DNA of 64,000 nucleotides from Acinetobacter baylyi DSM 14961 = CIP 107474 (GTDB taxonomy: Bacteria; Pseudomonadota; Gammaproteobacteria; Pseudomonadales; Moraxellaceae). The notes below the pieces were generated by a model. That model had not been told where the DNA came from and did not search any database. It saw only the letters and a program-made list of their open reading frames with translations. The stretch is from positions 731,218 to 795,217 of the forward strand of contig NZ_KB849628.1 of the NCBI RefSeq assembly GCF_000368685.1, in the 5' to 3' direction. A program made the position numbers and the translations under genes. This document shows, piece by piece, positions 1-10,997 of the stretch (its first letter is position 1; the number at the start of each line of letters is the position of its first letter).

Positions 1-168
1 TGTACGCTTTTGTTAATTATAAAACTAAAATGTGACGCAATTTACATTTGGTTTGTACACTTATTGTCATAATATTTCAAGTACTATATTTATTTAGAGA
101 TAATCTGATTGATCTTGCTTAAATTGGAGAAATATTGATGCAATATATTTCTCCATAAATTGAATCAT
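1..168. other. Intergenic left edge
   Basis: AT-rich stretch downstream of the minus-strand ppsR. I see no convincing gene, and no clear terminator hairpin with a T-run. Confidence 0.5.
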
Positions 169-1005
169 TTAGCCAATGCGACGTTTCAATCCAGTCATTT
201 GTAGAATACGTGTGGAAATTTCCTCAATTGACATTTCTGATACATTTAAATAAGGAATACCTTCAGAAATAAAAATACCTTCAACGGCCCTTAGTTCCAT
301 CTGACACTGACTATAGCTTGCATAACGACTGTTGGCCTTACGCTCAGTTCGAATAGCAACCAGACGCTCCGCATCAATCATTAAACCAAACAATTTGTTT
401 TTATGTTCTTTAAGAACTTTCGGTAAACGGTTATCGTCTAAATCTTCTTCGGTTAAAGGATAGTTTGCTACACGAATCCCGAATTGCAAAGAGAGATAAA
501 TTGACGTAGGTGTTTTGCCAGAGCGAGAGACGCCAATTAAAATAATATCAGCTTTATCATAGTGGCGTGTTAAAGCACCATCGTCATTGTCTAATGCAAA
601 ATGAACCGCATCAATACGTGCCTTATAATATTCAGAGTCGGTCACTGCATGAGTTTGTCCGACTAAAGTTGTAGGCGGTGTTCCAAGTACCTGTTCTAGT
701 TTACTGATCAGACCTTCGAATACATCCAGATTGACTGCTTTAGACGTATTAATGATTTCCCGAACATTCGGATCTACCAAAGTATCAAACACTAAAGGCA
801 AAGTTCCATCACGTGACTGGCACTGGTTAATCTCTTCTACAATATTCATTGCTGCTTCTTCAGTCGTGATATACGGCATAATGTGAATATCAAAATCAAC
901 GTTTGGAAATTGAGCCAGTAACGAATGTCCGAGGGTTTCTGCTGTAATAGCTGTTCCATCCGAAATAAAGAACACGCTACGCTTAATGAGTTTTCCTTCA
1001 GACAT
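169..1005 (-). CDS. ppsR: PEP synthase regulatory protein (DUF299 kinase/pyrophosphorylase)
   Basis: 278 aa, the usual length for the DUF299 family. A P-loop-like motif GVSRSGKT is visible at residues 158-165. Family knowledge: this bifunctional cytosolic enzyme inactivates phosphoenolpyruvate synthase by ADP-dependent threonine phosphorylation and reactivates it by phosphate-dependent dephosphorylation. It lies directly divergent from ppsA with about 160 bp between them, the usual arrangement, which supports PpsA as its target. The ATG is preceded by AAGGAGAA on the minus strand. Confidence 0.93.
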   Translation of the reverse strand: MSEGKLIKRSVFFISDGTAITAETLGHSLLAQFPNVDFDIHIMPYITTEEAAMNIVEEINQCQSRDGTLPLVFDTLVDPNVREIINTSKAVNLDVFEGLISKLEQVLGTPPTTLVGQTHAVTDSEYYKARIDAVHFALDNDDGALTRHYDKADIILIGVSRSGKTPTSIYLSLQFGIRVANYPLTEEDLDDNRLPKVLKEHKNKLFGLMIDAERLVAIRTERKANSRYASYSQCQMELRAVEGIFISEGIPYLNVSEMSIEEISTRILQMTGLKRRIG

Positions 1006-1162
1006 GAAAATTCTCCTTAAATATTTGTCTAAGTGCTATATAATCTTTATAGTAAACTGATCTTACATGACTGTCGCTTAGTAAAAATCAAAAATCTAAG
1101 CAAATTAAATCATGTCTTCATGCCAAGATAGTAATTAATACTGGAAATGTGGAGTAAAAACT

Positions 1163-3541
1163 TTGGAAGCGCGCGTAATCGGTCTAGAAAAATTAGGGAA
1201 GCACGATGTCGAACTCGTAGGTGGGAAAAACTCATCTTTGGGTGAAATGATCAGCCATTTATCCAATGCTGGTGTATCTGTACCTGGTGGTTTTGCGACA
1301 ACTGCAGCTGCTTATCGTGAATTCCTCGATCAAAGTGGACTCAACGCTAAAATTCAAGCAGAACTTGCAAAACTCAATGTAGAAGACGTGAATGCATTGG
1401 CTGAATCAGGCGCAAAAATTCGTCAATGGATTATCGAAACTCCTCTTACTCCAGAATTTGAAAAAGAAGTACGCGAAGCTTTTAACGCACTTTCTAACGG
1501 CAACCCTGAAATCGCGGTTGCCGTTCGTTCATCTGCGACTGCAGAAGATCTACCTGATGCTTCTTTTGCAGGTCAACAAGAAACCTTCCTCAACATTCGT
1601 GGAATTGACAATGTGTTAATCGCGATTAAGGAAGTTTTTGCATCATTGTATAATGACCGTGCAATCGCTTATCGTGTTCACCAAGGTTTCGCACATGACG
1701 TTGTTGCGCTTTCAGCGGGTGTGCAACGCATGGTGCGCTCTGAAACAGGTGCTGCAGGCGTAATGTTTACACTCGACACCGAATCTGGTTTCCGTGATGT
1801 TGTGTTTATTACTGCATCTTATGGTCTTGGTGAAATGGTGGTACAAGGTGCTGTCAACCCTGATGAATTTTATTTATCAAAACCATTACTTAAAAATGGT
1901 AAACACTCTGTATTACGTCGCAATCTTGGCTCTAAACATCAGAAAATGATTTATGGGGAAGAAGGTTCAGCAGGTAAGTCAGTTGTTGTAGTTGATGTAG
2001 AAAAACAAGACCGTCAACAATTTGCACTCAATGATCACGAATTACAAGAACTCGCTAAACAAGCCATGATCATTGAAGACCATTATGGTGCCCCAATGGA
2101 CATCGAGTGGGCAAAAGATGGTGATGATGGTCAAATTTATATCGTTCAGGCACGTCCTGAAACCGTAAAAAGCCGTCAAAACGTTGGCACAATGGAGCGT
2201 TACCTACTTAAGCAACGTGGTACAGTCGTTTGTGAAGGTCGCTCAATCGGTCAACGTATCGGTTCTGGTAAAGTTCGTATTGTGAGTTCTATCAAGGAAA
2301 TGGATAAAGTCCAAGACGGTGATGTTCTCGTTTCAGATATGACAGATCCAGATTGGGAACCAGTGATGAAACGTGCGGCAGCGATTGTCACCAACCGCGG
2401 TGGTCGTACTTGCCACGCTGCAATTATTGCGCGTGAACTTGGCGTACCTGCTATTGTTGGTTGCGGCAATGCAACTGAAGTGTTAACTGATGGACAAGAA
2501 GTGACGGTTTCTTGTGCAGAAGGTGATACTGGCTTTATTTATGAAGGTTCACTTGATTTTGAAGTACAACGCAACTCTATTGAGTCTATGCCTAAACTTC
2601 CGTTCAAGATCATGATGAATGTCGGTAATCCAGACCGCGCATTTGACTTTGCTCAAATTCCAAATGAAGGTATTGGTCTTGCACGTCTTGAGTTCATTAT
2701 CAACCGCATGATTGGCGTACATCCTAAAGCATTGTTAAACATTGATAGCTTACCACGTGAAACTCGTGCTGCTGTTCTTGCCCGTACTGCTGGATATACC
2801 TCTCCTATCGATTTTTATGTTGAAAAGCTAGTTGAAGGCATTTCAACATTGGCGGCAGCTTTTGCTGAGAAGCCAGTGATTGTTCGTATGTCAGACTTTA
2901 AATCAAATGAGTATGCCAATCTGATTGGCGGAAAATTATATGAGCCTGAAGAAGAAAATCCAATGCTTGGCTTCCGTGGTGCAAGCCGTTATGTATCTGA
3001 TAACTTCCGTGACTGTTTTGAGCTTGAATGTCGTGCCTTGAAAAAAGCACGTGATGAAATGGGCTTGACCAATATTCAAATCATGATTCCATTCGTACGT
3101 ACTGTTGCAGAAGCGAAACGTGTAATTGAATTACTTGCTCTGAATGGCCTTAAACGTGGCGAAAATGGCTTAAAAGTAATCATGATGTGCGAACTTCCAA
3201 CTAACGCACTATTGGCTGAGCAATTCCTTGAACATTTCGATGGTTTCTCAATCGGTTCAAATGATTTAACTCAGTTAACTTTAGGCTTAGATCGTGACTC
3301 TGGTATCGTATCTCATTTATTTGATGAACGCGATCCAGCAGTAAAAGCATTACTTTCAATGGCGATTCATGCTTGCCGTAAAGCTGGAAAATATGTGGGT
3401 ATCTGTGGCCAAGGCCCATCAGATCATCCAGATCTAGCAAAATGGTTAATGGAGCAAGGTATTGAATCTGTTTCACTTAATCCAGATTCGGTGTTAGATA
3501 CTTGGTTCTTCCTTGCCGAAGAGAAAACAAAGCAAGCCTGA
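1163..3541 (+). CDS. ppsA: Phosphoenolpyruvate synthase
   Basis: 792 aa, normal length. It converts pyruvate, ATP and water to PEP, AMP and phosphate, the entry to gluconeogenesis from C3 compounds. Domains in order: N-terminal ATP-binding PPDK/PEP synthase domain (motifs [11 protein letters not shown] and [19 protein letters not shown]), a central swivelling domain with the phosphohistidine motif GGRTCHAA (His418), and a C-terminal PEP-utilising TIM barrel with [16 protein letters not shown] and the catalytic Cys748 in [10 protein letters not shown]. The start is TTG with GGAG 8 nt upstream; no in-frame ATG fits the family N-terminus. It is paired with the divergent regulator ppsR. Confidence 0.95.
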   Translation: MEARVIGLEKLGKHDVELVGGKNSSLGEMISHLSNAGVSVPGGFATTAAAYREFLDQSGLNAKIQAELAKLNVEDVNALAESGAKIRQWIIETPLTPEFEKEVREAFNALSNGNPEIAVAVRSSATAEDLPDASFAGQQETFLNIRGIDNVLIAIKEVFASLYNDRAIAYRVHQGFAHDVVALSAGVQRMVRSETGAAGVMFTLDTESGFRDVVFITASYGLGEMVVQGAVNPDEFYLSKPLLKNGKHSVLRRNLGSKHQKMIYGEEGSAGKSVVVVDVEKQDRQQFALNDHELQELAKQAMIIEDHYGAPMDIEWAKDGDDGQIYIVQARPETVKSRQNVGTMERYLLKQRGTVVCEGRSIGQRIGSGKVRIVSSIKEMDKVQDGDVLVSDMTDPDWEPVMKRAAAIVTNRGGRTCHAAIIARELGVPAIVGCGNATEVLTDGQEVTVSCAEGDTGFIYEGSLDFEVQRNSIESMPKLPFKIMMNVGNPDRAFDFAQIPNEGIGLARLEFIINRMIGVHPKALLNIDSLPRETRAAVLARTAGYTSPIDFYVEKLVEGISTLAAAFAEKPVIVRMSDFKSNEYANLIGGKLYEPEEENPMLGFRGASRYVSDNFRDCFELECRALKKARDEMGLTNIQIMIPFVRTVAEAKRVIELLALNGLKRGENGLKVIMMCELPTNALLAEQFLEHFDGFSIGSNDLTQLTLGLDRDSGIVSHLFDERDPAVKALLSMAIHACRKAGKYVGICGQGPSDHPDLAKWLMEQGIESVSLNPDSVLDTWFFLAEEKTKQA

Positions 3542-3551
3542 CTTTTATAAG

Positions 3552-3582
3552 AAAAAGACCCACCACACGTGGGTCTTTTTTC
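3552..3582 (+). terminator. Intrinsic terminator after ppsA
   Basis: Hairpin with arms AAAGACCCAC and GTGGGTCTTT around loop CACAC, followed by a T-run; it begins 11 nt after the ppsA stop. Confidence 0.85.
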
Positions 3583-3609
3583 ATCATTAGATGTTGAGAT
3601 TGAAGACTT

Positions 3610-4371
3610 ATGCAAATTTACCTGGCACGCAATAATCAACAAGCTGGACCATATACCTTAGAACAACTTAATCAAATGCTAGCAAGCCAACAGGTTTTAT
3701 TAACCGATTTAGCTTGGCATGAAGGCATGAGTGAATGGAAAGCTTTAGGAGAATTAACTCAAGGTAAACTTGTTTATCAACCTCAGAGTTTCTCACAAAC
3801 ACCCCCAATCTCGCCTGTATCGCAACAAAATGATGTGATCAGTCATATTCAGGTCAATAGCAAAAATATAGTAACTCCAGCAAGTACAGGTAAACGTATT
3901 TCTGCAAAACTCGTAGATCTTCTCTTATTTGTATTGCCACAAATTCTTGTGACGCTGATTTTCCTTCCAAAAGATTTAATACAACAAGCCAATAGCTTTG
4001 GTGTAGATGAGCAACTTAAAATTGCTGAGGCCATGTCAAACAATATGCCATCTTGGGTGCCTATTGTATTGTTAGCCTACACACTTGGTTTGCTTTTTCT
4101 GCAAAATATGCTGATTTCAAAAAGTGGGCAATCTATCGGGAAAAAGATTTTTAAATTGCAAATTGTGGATGCAACTTCTCATAAGTTGGTCGGTCAATTT
4201 AGAGCTTTTTTTATACGCTCTTTTTTGTTCGTTGCCCTCTCTCAGTTTGTAAGCTTGTTTCCTCTGATTGGTATTGTTTTTATCGTTGATATTGTTATGT
4301 TTTTTTCCAAGGGAAACAATAGTTTACATGACAGATTAGCGAAAACAAAAGTGATTGATATTTCCAAATAA
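3610..4371 (+). CDS. GYF_2/RDD-domain membrane protein
   Basis: 253 aa. Residues 1-55 form a GYF_2 (DUF4339)-type module with the pattern W-H-x-GM-x-EWKAL and an N-terminal IYLARNNQQAGPYTLEQL. A variable linker is followed by an RDD-type membrane domain from about residue 90: RISAKLVDLLLF, a second segment containing GQSIGKKIFKLQIVD, and C-terminal hydrophobic helices ending in NNSLHDRLAKTKVID. About three to four membrane segments. The function of RDD proteins is mostly unknown. It sits alone between terminators, so context gives no hint. Confidence 0.75.
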   Translation: MQIYLARNNQQAGPYTLEQLNQMLASQQVLLTDLAWHEGMSEWKALGELTQGKLVYQPQSFSQTPPISPVSQQNDVISHIQVNSKNIVTPASTGKRISAKLVDLLLFVLPQILVTLIFLPKDLIQQANSFGVDEQLKIAEAMSNNMPSWVPIVLLAYTLGLLFLQNMLISKSGQSIGKKIFKLQIVDATSHKLVGQFRAFFIRSFLFVALSQFVSLFPLIGIVFIVDIVMFFSKGNNSLHDRLAKTKVIDISK

Positions 4372-4376
4372 ATAAG

Positions 4377-4400
4377 GGAGTGATTACTCACTCCTTTTTT
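4377..4400 (+). terminator. Intrinsic terminator after the RDD gene
   Basis: Arms GGAGTGA and TCACTCC around TTAC, followed by six T. The rest of the roughly 300-bp gap to cyoA is AT-rich leader; no other gene is visible. Confidence 0.8.
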
Positions 4401-4671
4401 AACTATAAATATCTGAAAAATATAAAATTAAAAATAAATCCTATTTAATTCCAAGTAAAAAAATCAGGTTTTATTACAGCCATTTAAAGCCACTTTATAT
4501 ATAGCTTAGTTTGTCGATATCAGGCATAATGCCCTACAACGTAGCGGTGTCTCATGATTGAGAAATATTGTCTTTCTATATTCAATAGAAAAGATTCTTC
4601 TCCATCATGCGACACTTTTATCGCTATCCCGAATTTTATGAGGGAATGGGACTCTTCACCGAGGTTGTAAA

Positions 4672-5733
4672 ATGAGACAAACGATTTTAGCTGTATTGTC
4701 TTTATCTACGATTGCTGCACTCTTAACTGGGTGTGGTGGTGATATGGTACTTCTAAACTCAAAAGGTCCAGTAGGTCAAGGTCAAAGTAACTTGATGATG
4801 ACTGCGATCTACCTTATGTTATTGGTGGTCATTCCATCAGTAATCATGGCATTATGGTTTAGTTGGAAATATCGCGCGTCGAATAAAGATGCAGACTATA
4901 AACCTACATGGGCGCACTCTACTGCAATTGAAATTGTAGTTTGGGGTGTCCCTGTCATTATTATTGGTATTCTAGCTTGGTTAACTTGGTGGGGCTCCCA
5001 CAAGTACGACCCTTACCGTCCTTTAGAATCAGATAAAGCACCTTTAACTATTCAGGTTATTGCTGAACAGTTTAAATGGATTTTTGTCTATCCTGAACAA
5101 AACATCGCAACGGTAAATGAAGTACGCTTCCCAGAAAAAACCCCGTTAAGCTTTAAGATCACTTCTAACTTTACAATGAACTCTTTTTTCATTCCACAGT
5201 TAGGCGGTCAGATCTATGCGATGGCTGGCATGCAAACTCACTTACACTTAATGGCAGATCAGCCAGGTGTTTTCCGTGGCATGTCATCTAACTATTCAGG
5301 TTATGGTTTCTCACAAATGCATTTTAAAGCATATAGTGTGACTGAAGCTGAATTTACACAATGGGTAGATGCAGTTAAAGCAGGTAAAGGTACTGGTGTT
5401 AATCCTGAAGCAATTCAGAAAGGTATACTTGATCAAGCTGAACTTGCAACGCTTAAAGACGGTGATCGTTCTAAGCATCAAATTGAAGCGCTTGTACATC
5501 GTGCACAAGCTGCAGGTGATGCAGAAGCCTTAGCGAAAGCTGAAGCAATGAAACCGTTCCCGAATAAGCCACATCCTGTGACTTACTATTCTTCAGTTGA
5601 ACCAAAATTGTTTGAAACTGTCATTAACAGATATATGAGCAACTATCACGGAGCTGATCATTCAGCTACTGCTGAACATGGTTCACAAGCTCATGCTGCT
5701 AATGCACATGCAACTGCTTCTGTAGAGGAATAA
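4672..5733 (+). CDS. cyoA: Cytochrome bo3 quinol oxidase subunit II
   Basis: 353 aa, first gene of cyoABCDE. A lipoprotein signal ends in the lipobox LLTGC (Cys21). Two membrane helices follow (about residues 40-62 and 83-105), then a periplasmic cupredoxin-like domain (FKWIFVYPEQNIATVNEVRFP; MNSFFIPQLGGQIYAMAGM). As expected of a quinol oxidase it lacks the CuA cysteine pair. It is longer than the E. coli subunit because of an extra charged and Ala/His-rich C-terminal region (after about residue 310). It takes part in ubiquinol oxidation by the terminal oxidase in the inner membrane. Confidence 0.95.
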   Translation: MRQTILAVLSLSTIAALLTGCGGDMVLLNSKGPVGQGQSNLMMTAIYLMLLVVIPSVIMALWFSWKYRASNKDADYKPTWAHSTAIEIVVWGVPVIIIGILAWLTWWGSHKYDPYRPLESDKAPLTIQVIAEQFKWIFVYPEQNIATVNEVRFPEKTPLSFKITSNFTMNSFFIPQLGGQIYAMAGMQTHLHLMADQPGVFRGMSSNYSGYGFSQMHFKAYSVTEAEFTQWVDAVKAGKGTGVNPEAIQKGILDQAELATLKDGDRSKHQIEALVHRAQAAGDAEALAKAEAMKPFPNKPHPVTYYSSVEPKLFETVINRYMSNYHGADHSATAEHGSQAHAANAHATASVEE

Positions 5734-5736
5734 GCC

Positions 5737-7725
5737 ATGTTGTTATTAGGTAAACTCGGATGGGACTCAATCCCTAAAGAGCCAATTGTACTAGTGACAA
5801 TGGTCTTAATGGCTATTGGTGCAATTGCAGTTCTAGGCGGTATCACCTACTTCAAAAAATGGGGTTACCTCTGGAAAGAATGGTTTATTACAGTAGACCA
5901 TAAAAAAATTGGTATTATGTACATCCTTGTATCTGTCGTCATGCTTTTGCGTGGTTTCGCCGATGCAATTATGATGCGTCTTCAACTGTTCCTTGCTAAA
6001 GGTGGCGGTGAAGGTTATTTACATCCAGACCATTACGACCAGATCTTCACCGCGCATGGCGTGATCATGATCTTCTTCGTAGCAATGGGTCTTGTTGTGG
6101 GTATGATGAATATCTCTGTACCACTTCAAATTGGTGCACGTGACGTTGCATTCCCGCTACTTAACTCTTTAAGCTTCTGGTTGTTTGCTGGTGCAGCTGG
6201 CTTGATGATGGCATCTCTCGTACTCGGTGAGTTTGCTGCTACAGGCTGGATGGCATACCCTCCTCTTTCTGGTATTCAATACTCTCCTGGTGTTGGTGTC
6301 GATTACTATATCTGGGCACTGCAAGTCTCAGGTCTTGGTACGCTTTTATCTGGTGTAAACTTTTTTGTGACCATCATTAAAATGCGTGCGCCAGGCATGA
6401 AGTTGATGGACATGCCAATTTTTACATGGACATCATTATGTACAGCGGTTTTGATCATTGCATCATTCCCTGTCTTAACAGCCACCCTTGCCATGTTAAC
6501 GCTAGACCGTTACTTTGGTTTCCATTTCTTCACAAATGAGCTTGGTGGTAGTCCAATGCTGTATGTGAACTTGATCTGGACATGGGGTCACCCAGAAGTA
6601 TATATCTTGGTATTACCTGCATTTGGTTTGTATTCAGAGATTGTTGCAACCTTCTCTCGCAAAGCATTGTTTGGTTATAAATCAATGGTATATGCAACGA
6701 TTGCAATTACTGTATTGGCATTCGTTGTGTGGTTACACCACTTCTTTACCATGGGTGCAGGTGCAAACGTTAACGCGTTCTTCGGTATCATGACCATGAT
6801 TATTGCAATCCCTACAGGGGTGAAAATTTTCTCTTGGTTATTTACCATGTACAAAGGACGTATCTCGTTCGAAACACCAATGCTCTGGACACTTGGTTTC
6901 CTTGTGACGTTTGGTATTGGCGGTTTAACCGGCGTACTAATGGCTGTACCACCAGCAGACTTTTTGGTTCATAACTCATTATTCCTCATTGCTCACTTCC
7001 ATAACGTAATTATTGGTGGTGTTGTATTTGGTATGTTTGCGGGCATCATTTTCTACTGGCCAAAAATGTTTGGTTGGAAGCTCAATGAAGCTTGGGGTAA
7101 AGCAGCATTCTGGTTCTGGTTCTTTGGTTTCTATTTTGCATTCATGCCATTGTATATCCTCGGTTTCATGGGTATGACACGTCGTTTGAATACATATGAC
7201 AACCCTGAATGGGATCCGTATTTGGCTATTGCACTTTTTGGTGCGGTGTTAGTTGCAATTGGTATTGCATGTTTCTTAATGCAAATCATTGTTGGCTTCT
7301 TACAACGTCATCAAAATATGGACCATACTGGCGACCCATGGGATAGCCGTACTTTAGAATGGTCTACTTCTTCTCCTGCTCCATTTTATAACTTTGCACA
7401 TGTTCCAAATGGTAACGGTGTAGATGCATTCTGGGTAGACAAAGAGAATGGTATAGCCTACGCACGTAATACCAAATATGAAGATATTCATATGCCAACT
7501 GACCGTGCTGCTGGTTTTGTAATTGCGATGTTCATTACAACAATGGGCTTTGCTTTAATCTGGCATATCTGGTGGCTCGTTGCAGTTTGTTTCATTGCTT
7601 CAATTGTAAGCTTGATCCGTAGTTCATTCACAAAAGAAGTGGATTACTATGTACCAGCAGCAGAAGTTGAGCGCATTGAAAATGAACGCTATGCGTTACT
7701 TGAAAAACACTTGAAGAAGGACTAA
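5737..7725 (+). CDS. cyoB: Cytochrome bo3 quinol oxidase subunit I
   Basis: 662 aa haem-copper oxidase core subunit, normal length. Haem and CuB ligand motifs are visible: [12 protein letters not shown] (low-spin haem His), [12 protein letters not shown] (CuB His and cross-linked Tyr), WLHHFFTMG (CuB His pair) and [13 protein letters not shown] (high-spin and low-spin haem His). Multiple membrane helices. It reduces O2 to water with proton pumping. It starts 3 nt after the cyoA stop. Confidence 0.97.
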   Translation: MLLLGKLGWDSIPKEPIVLVTMVLMAIGAIAVLGGITYFKKWGYLWKEWFITVDHKKIGIMYILVSVVMLLRGFADAIMMRLQLFLAKGGGEGYLHPDHYDQIFTAHGVIMIFFVAMGLVVGMMNISVPLQIGARDVAFPLLNSLSFWLFAGAAGLMMASLVLGEFAATGWMAYPPLSGIQYSPGVGVDYYIWALQVSGLGTLLSGVNFFVTIIKMRAPGMKLMDMPIFTWTSLCTAVLIIASFPVLTATLAMLTLDRYFGFHFFTNELGGSPMLYVNLIWTWGHPEVYILVLPAFGLYSEIVATFSRKALFGYKSMVYATIAITVLAFVVWLHHFFTMGAGANVNAFFGIMTMIIAIPTGVKIFSWLFTMYKGRISFETPMLWTLGFLVTFGIGGLTGVLMAVPPADFLVHNSLFLIAHFHNVIIGGVVFGMFAGIIFYWPKMFGWKLNEAWGKAAFWFWFFGFYFAFMPLYILGFMGMTRRLNTYDNPEWDPYLAIALFGAVLVAIGIACFLMQIIVGFLQRHQNMDHTGDPWDSRTLEWSTSSPAPFYNFAHVPNGNGVDAFWVDKENGIAYARNTKYEDIHMPTDRAAGFVIAMFITTMGFALIWHIWWLVAVCFIASIVSLIRSSFTKEVDYYVPAAEVERIENERYALLEKHLKKD

Positions 7726-7729
7726 GGAT

Positions 7730-8350
7730 ATGGCTGAAGTACTTCATCACGACAACCACGGACACGATGGTCATCATGAACATGATGATACCGATTTAAC
7801 AGTCTTTGGTTTCTGGACTTACTTGATGAGTGACTTGATTTTATTCGGTACACTCTTCATCGCGTTCGCTGTATTAAGCAGTCATGTTCCACCAGGTACT
7901 CCAACTGCACATGATTTGTTCAGTGAATCATTAGGTTTTGTTTTAACAGAAACTTTTGCGCTCTTGATCTCTTCTGTGACTTTCGGTTTTGCAGTTCTGG
8001 CTTCATACAAGAAAAATGTTAACCAAGTAATTATGTGGCTTTTTATCACATTTGTTTTTGGTGCAACATTCATTGGTATGGAACTTTATGAATTCCATCA
8101 TTTAGTTCATTCAGGGCATGGACCTGGTACGAGTGCATTTTTATCTGCATTCTTTACTTTGGTTGGGACACACGGTATCCACGTAACTTCTGGTTTGGTC
8201 TGGATGCTTGTTTTGATATATCAAATCAAAACTAAAGGTCTAACCTTACCAACCACACGTCGTCTAGCTTGTCTAAGCTTGTTCTGGCACTTCCTTGACA
8301 TCGTATGGATCTGTGTATTCAGCGTCGTATACTTAATGGGAGTTCTCTAA
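7730..8350 (+). CDS. cyoC: Cytochrome bo3 quinol oxidase subunit III
   Basis: 206 aa with five hydrophobic segments and the family motifs [21 protein letters not shown] and [17 protein letters not shown]. The N-terminus is His/Asp-rich ([15 protein letters not shown]). It starts 4 nt after cyoB; its stop overlaps the cyoD start (TAATG), implying translational coupling. Role: assembly or stability of the bo3 oxidase. Confidence 0.96.
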   Translation: MAEVLHHDNHGHDGHHEHDDTDLTVFGFWTYLMSDLILFGTLFIAFAVLSSHVPPGTPTAHDLFSESLGFVLTETFALLISSVTFGFAVLASYKKNVNQVIMWLFITFVFGATFIGMELYEFHHLVHSGHGPGTSAFLSAFFTLVGTHGIHVTSGLVWMLVLIYQIKTKGLTLPTTRRLACLSLFWHFLDIVWICVFSVVYLMGVL

Positions 8351-8676
8351 TGAGTCATGATCATAATTCTGCTGGCGCATCACATGGTAACTTCAAGCAG
8401 TATACGATTGGTTTCATTTTATCAGTCGTATTAACTATCATTCCTTTTGGAATGGTGATGGCTGGAGGCTTTGGTCGTGGTCTTTTAATGACTGTGATCG
8501 GAATCACTGCTGTGGCTCAGGTGCTTGTACAACTTGTATTCTTCTTACATATGAATACATCTTCTGAACAGCGCTGGAACCTAATCGCGTTCATTTATAC
8601 AGTTCTATGTATTGCTATCTTGCTTGTTGGTTCTGTATGGATTATGAATTATCTACATTTCAACATGATGATCTAA
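8350..8676 (+). CDS. cyoD: Cytochrome bo3 quinol oxidase subunit IV
   Basis: 108 aa from the ATG that overlaps the cyoC stop (TAATG). A longer upstream in-frame start at 8305 would run inside cyoC and is rejected. Three hydrophobic helices and the family pattern YTIGFILSVVLTIIPFGMVMAG and LVQLVFFLHMNTSSEQRWN. Accessory subunit of the bo3 oxidase. Confidence 0.95.
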   Translation: MSHDHNSAGASHGNFKQYTIGFILSVVLTIIPFGMVMAGGFGRGLLMTVIGITAVAQVLVQLVFFLHMNTSSEQRWNLIAFIYTVLCIAILLVGSVWIMNYLHFNMMI

Positions 8677-8686
8677 ACTGGTTGTC

Positions 8687-9565
8687 ATGCTAAAAAAGTA
8701 TTTATTCCTGACAAAACCAGGAATTCTGTTTGGTAATTTCATTACCACTTTGGGCGGCTTCTTCTTAGCCGCCCAAGGCCATGTAGATTTCCTCTTACTC
8801 ATTCTTACCCTTCTAGGTACAACATTTGTTGTTGCTTCAGGTTGTGTGGTCAATAATGTGATTGATCAAGACATTGACCAAAAAATGGAGCGCACACAAA
8901 ACAGAGCCCTAGTTAAAAAAACCGTCTCTCCGAGTACTGCTCTTATTTTTGCTTTTATTCTTGGCATCATTGGATTTGGTATTCTATGGTTTTGGGTAAA
9001 TCCTTATTCATTTTCATTTGCGATCATTGGCTTTGTCGTTTATGTAGGTTTTTATAGTCTTTGGACGAAACGTACCTCTATTCATCAGACCATTATTGGT
9101 AGTATTTCTGGAGCTAGTCCACCTGTGATTGGCTACACAGCCGTAACTCATCAATTTGATGTTGCTGCGCTACTTATTTTTTTAGCGTATGGTTTATGGC
9201 AAATGCCACATTCGTGGGCAATTGCAATTTATCGTTTTGATGATTATAAGAATGCGGGTATTCCGATACTTCCTGTTGCCCGATCTGTGTACCGCACAAA
9301 AGTTGAGTGTCTGATTTACATTGTGTTGTTTGCAGCTGTACTCAATGGACTTTATTGCTTTGGATATACTAATGTTTTCTTTTTATTGACATTCAATGTG
9401 CTCACCGCATATTGGTTATATTTATCCATTATCGGATTTAAAGCAGAGAATGATCAACTCTGGGCAAAACGCTTATTTCTTTTTTCAGTAATTCTAATTA
9501 CGTTGTTAAGTCTAAGCTTTAGTTTTACCTACCAATCCCCTGCTCCAAATCTTCCTCTCTTTTAA
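8687..9565 (+). CDS. cyoE: Protoheme IX farnesyltransferase (haem O synthase)
   Basis: 292 aa UbiA-superfamily integral membrane prenyltransferase. It farnesylates haem B to haem O, the cofactor of the bo3 oxidase encoded just upstream. The first Asp-rich motif is VVNNVIDQDIDQKMERTQNRAL and the second motif region is YRFDDYKNAGIPILPV. About eight to nine membrane segments. It ends the cyo operon, 10 nt after cyoD. Confidence 0.96.
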   Translation: MLKKYLFLTKPGILFGNFITTLGGFFLAAQGHVDFLLLILTLLGTTFVVASGCVVNNVIDQDIDQKMERTQNRALVKKTVSPSTALIFAFILGIIGFGILWFWVNPYSFSFAIIGFVVYVGFYSLWTKRTSIHQTIIGSISGASPPVIGYTAVTHQFDVAALLIFLAYGLWQMPHSWAIAIYRFDDYKNAGIPILPVARSVYRTKVECLIYIVLFAAVLNGLYCFGYTNVFFLLTFNVLTAYWLYLSIIGFKAENDQLWAKRLFLFSVILITLLSLSFSFTYQSPAPNLPLF

Positions 9566-9613
9566 TAAGAGAGGATATCTATTTGATTCATTCTTAAAAA
9601 TCATAAAAACTAT

Positions 9614-9642
9614 TTGTCTTAACCAATAATTTTCCTTATAAT
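9614..9642 (+). promoter_or_regulatory. Predicted sigma-70 promoter of the rpsF operon
   Basis: TTGTCT (9614-9619), 17-nt spacer, perfect TATAAT (9637-9642), about 100 nt upstream of rpsF. Read directly from sequence; the start site is not verified. Confidence 0.6.
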
Positions 9643-9649
9643 TCACGCT

Positions 9650-9736
9650 TCGCAATTTTGCGACATAACTTTTAGAGTTATGACTCCTTGCTTCTAACAA
9701 CATCTTTTGGTTAGGGGCTGTCTAAACCGTAAGGAG
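9650..9736 (+). promoter_or_regulatory. Structured rpsF leader, possible S6:S18 autoregulatory element
   Basis: Between the predicted promoter and rpsF lie small hairpins (TCGCA/TGCGA; ATAACT/AGTTAT) and then GGTTAG...CTAAACCG immediately before the AAGGAG site. A structured mRNA leader bound by the S6:S18 complex, with a conserved CCG at the 3' side of the stem, is known upstream of rpsF in many bacteria. The CCG at 9727-9729 fits that idea, but I could not model it against the family. Confidence 0.35.
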
Positions 9737-9742
9737 CTGACA

Positions 9743-10129
9743 ATGCGTCATTACGAAATCGTACTTTTAGTACATCCAGATCAAAGCGATCAAGTTGTGG
9801 GTATGGTTGAACGCTATATCTCACAAATTAAAGAAGCTGATGGTCAAATTCACCGTCTAGAAGATTGGGGCCGTCGTCAATTAGCTTACCCAATTAACAA
9901 GATTCATAAAGCACACTACATTCTTATGAATGTTGAATGTGGTCAAACGACTCTTGATGAACTTGAAGAATTGTTCCGTTATAACGATGCAATCATTCGT
10001 AACATCATCATCCGTCGTGAACACGCAATCACTGAAGAATCTTTACTTGCTAAAAGTGCTGAAGAAAAACGTGCGCGTAAAGCTCAACGTGAAGAAGCAC
10101 AACAAATTCAAGATTCTGCTGAAGCTTAA
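9743..10129 (+). CDS. rpsF: 30S ribosomal protein S6
   Basis: 128 aa beginning [15 protein letters not shown], the canonical S6 N-terminus, with AAGGAG 6 nt upstream. The in-frame extension to 9707 is non-conserved leader and is rejected. First gene of rpsF-rpsR-rplI. S6 binds S18 on the platform of the 30S subunit. The C-terminal tail is Ala/Glu/Lys-rich. Confidence 0.97.
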   Translation: MRHYEIVLLVHPDQSDQVVGMVERYISQIKEADGQIHRLEDWGRRQLAYPINKIHKAHYILMNVECGQTTLDELEELFRYNDAIIRNIIIRREHAITEESLLAKSAEEKRARKAQREEAQQIQDSAEA

Positions 10130-10140
10130 GGAGAACATCA

Positions 10141-10368
10141 ATGGCACGTTTTTACCGTCGTCGCAAGTTCTGCCGCTTTACAGCTGAGAATGTTGCGTAC
10201 ATCGACTACAAAGATATCGACACTTTAAAACAGTACATCACTGAAAACGGCAAGATCGTTCCTAGCCGTATCACTGGTACTAAAGCTCGTTATCAACGTC
10301 AACTCGCGCTTGCGATTAAACAAGCTCGTTACTTGGCTTTGATTCCGTACACTGACAACCATAAGTGA
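10141..10368 (+). CDS. rpsR: 30S ribosomal protein S18
   Basis: 75 aa, very basic, with the conserved [16 protein letters not shown] and [29 protein letters not shown]. It starts 11 nt after rpsF with AAGGAG upstream. Partner of S6 in the 30S subunit. Confidence 0.98.
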   Translation: MARFYRRRKFCRFTAENVAYIDYKDIDTLKQYITENGKIVPSRITGTKARYQRQLALAIKQARYLALIPYTDNHK

Positions 10369-10376
10369 GGTGAGCT

Positions 10377-10823
10377 GTGGACGTTATCTTATTACAACGC
10401 ATTAAAAACCTAGGTAAACTTGGTGATAAAGTATCAGTTAAAGCTGGTTATGGCCGTAACTTCTTGATCCCTCAGGGTAAAGCTGTTGCTGCAACTGAAG
10501 CAAACACTGCTGCTTTTGAAGCTCGTCGTGCTGAACTTGAGAAACAAGAATCTGAAGTATTGTCTTCTGCTCAAGCACGTGCTGATCAATTGAACGAAGT
10601 AAATATCGTAATCACTGCAAAAGCTGGTGATGAAGGTAAATTGTTCGGTTCTATTGGTACACGTGACATCGCTGATGCATTAACGAATGCTGGCCTTGCA
10701 GTTGACCGTGCTGAAGTTCGTTTACCAAATGGTGCACTTCGTCACACTGGTGAATTCAACATCGCAATCCAATTGCACCATGATGTTGTTGCAGAAGTTC
10801 TCGTTACAATCGTATCTGAGTAA
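10377..10823 (+). CDS. rplI: 50S ribosomal protein L9
   Basis: 148 aa with the L9 signature [19 protein letters not shown] followed by [16 protein letters not shown]. The start is GTG with GAGGTGAG just upstream. The long connecting helix and C-terminal rRNA-binding domain ([14 protein letters not shown]) are intact. Last gene of the ribosomal operon. Confidence 0.97.
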
Positions 10824-10834
10824 TATCTCTGCAT

Positions 10835-10867
10835 AAAAAAGAGCATGCTTTCGCATGCTCTTTTTTT
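10835..10867 (+). terminator. Intrinsic terminator after rplI
   Basis: Arms GAGCATGC and GCATGCTC around TTTC, with an A-run before and T7 after. Confidence 0.9.
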
Positions 10868-10997
10868 ATCTTTTATTTATCAATTTAATTTTTGAATATA
10901 AGTTGTTTTTTCAATAAAACCCCCTTCTCTATCTTTTTTGCATTAAGATAGTTCGGCTATTTCAAAACTCTTTCCAATTTTAAGATCAGGTTACTTT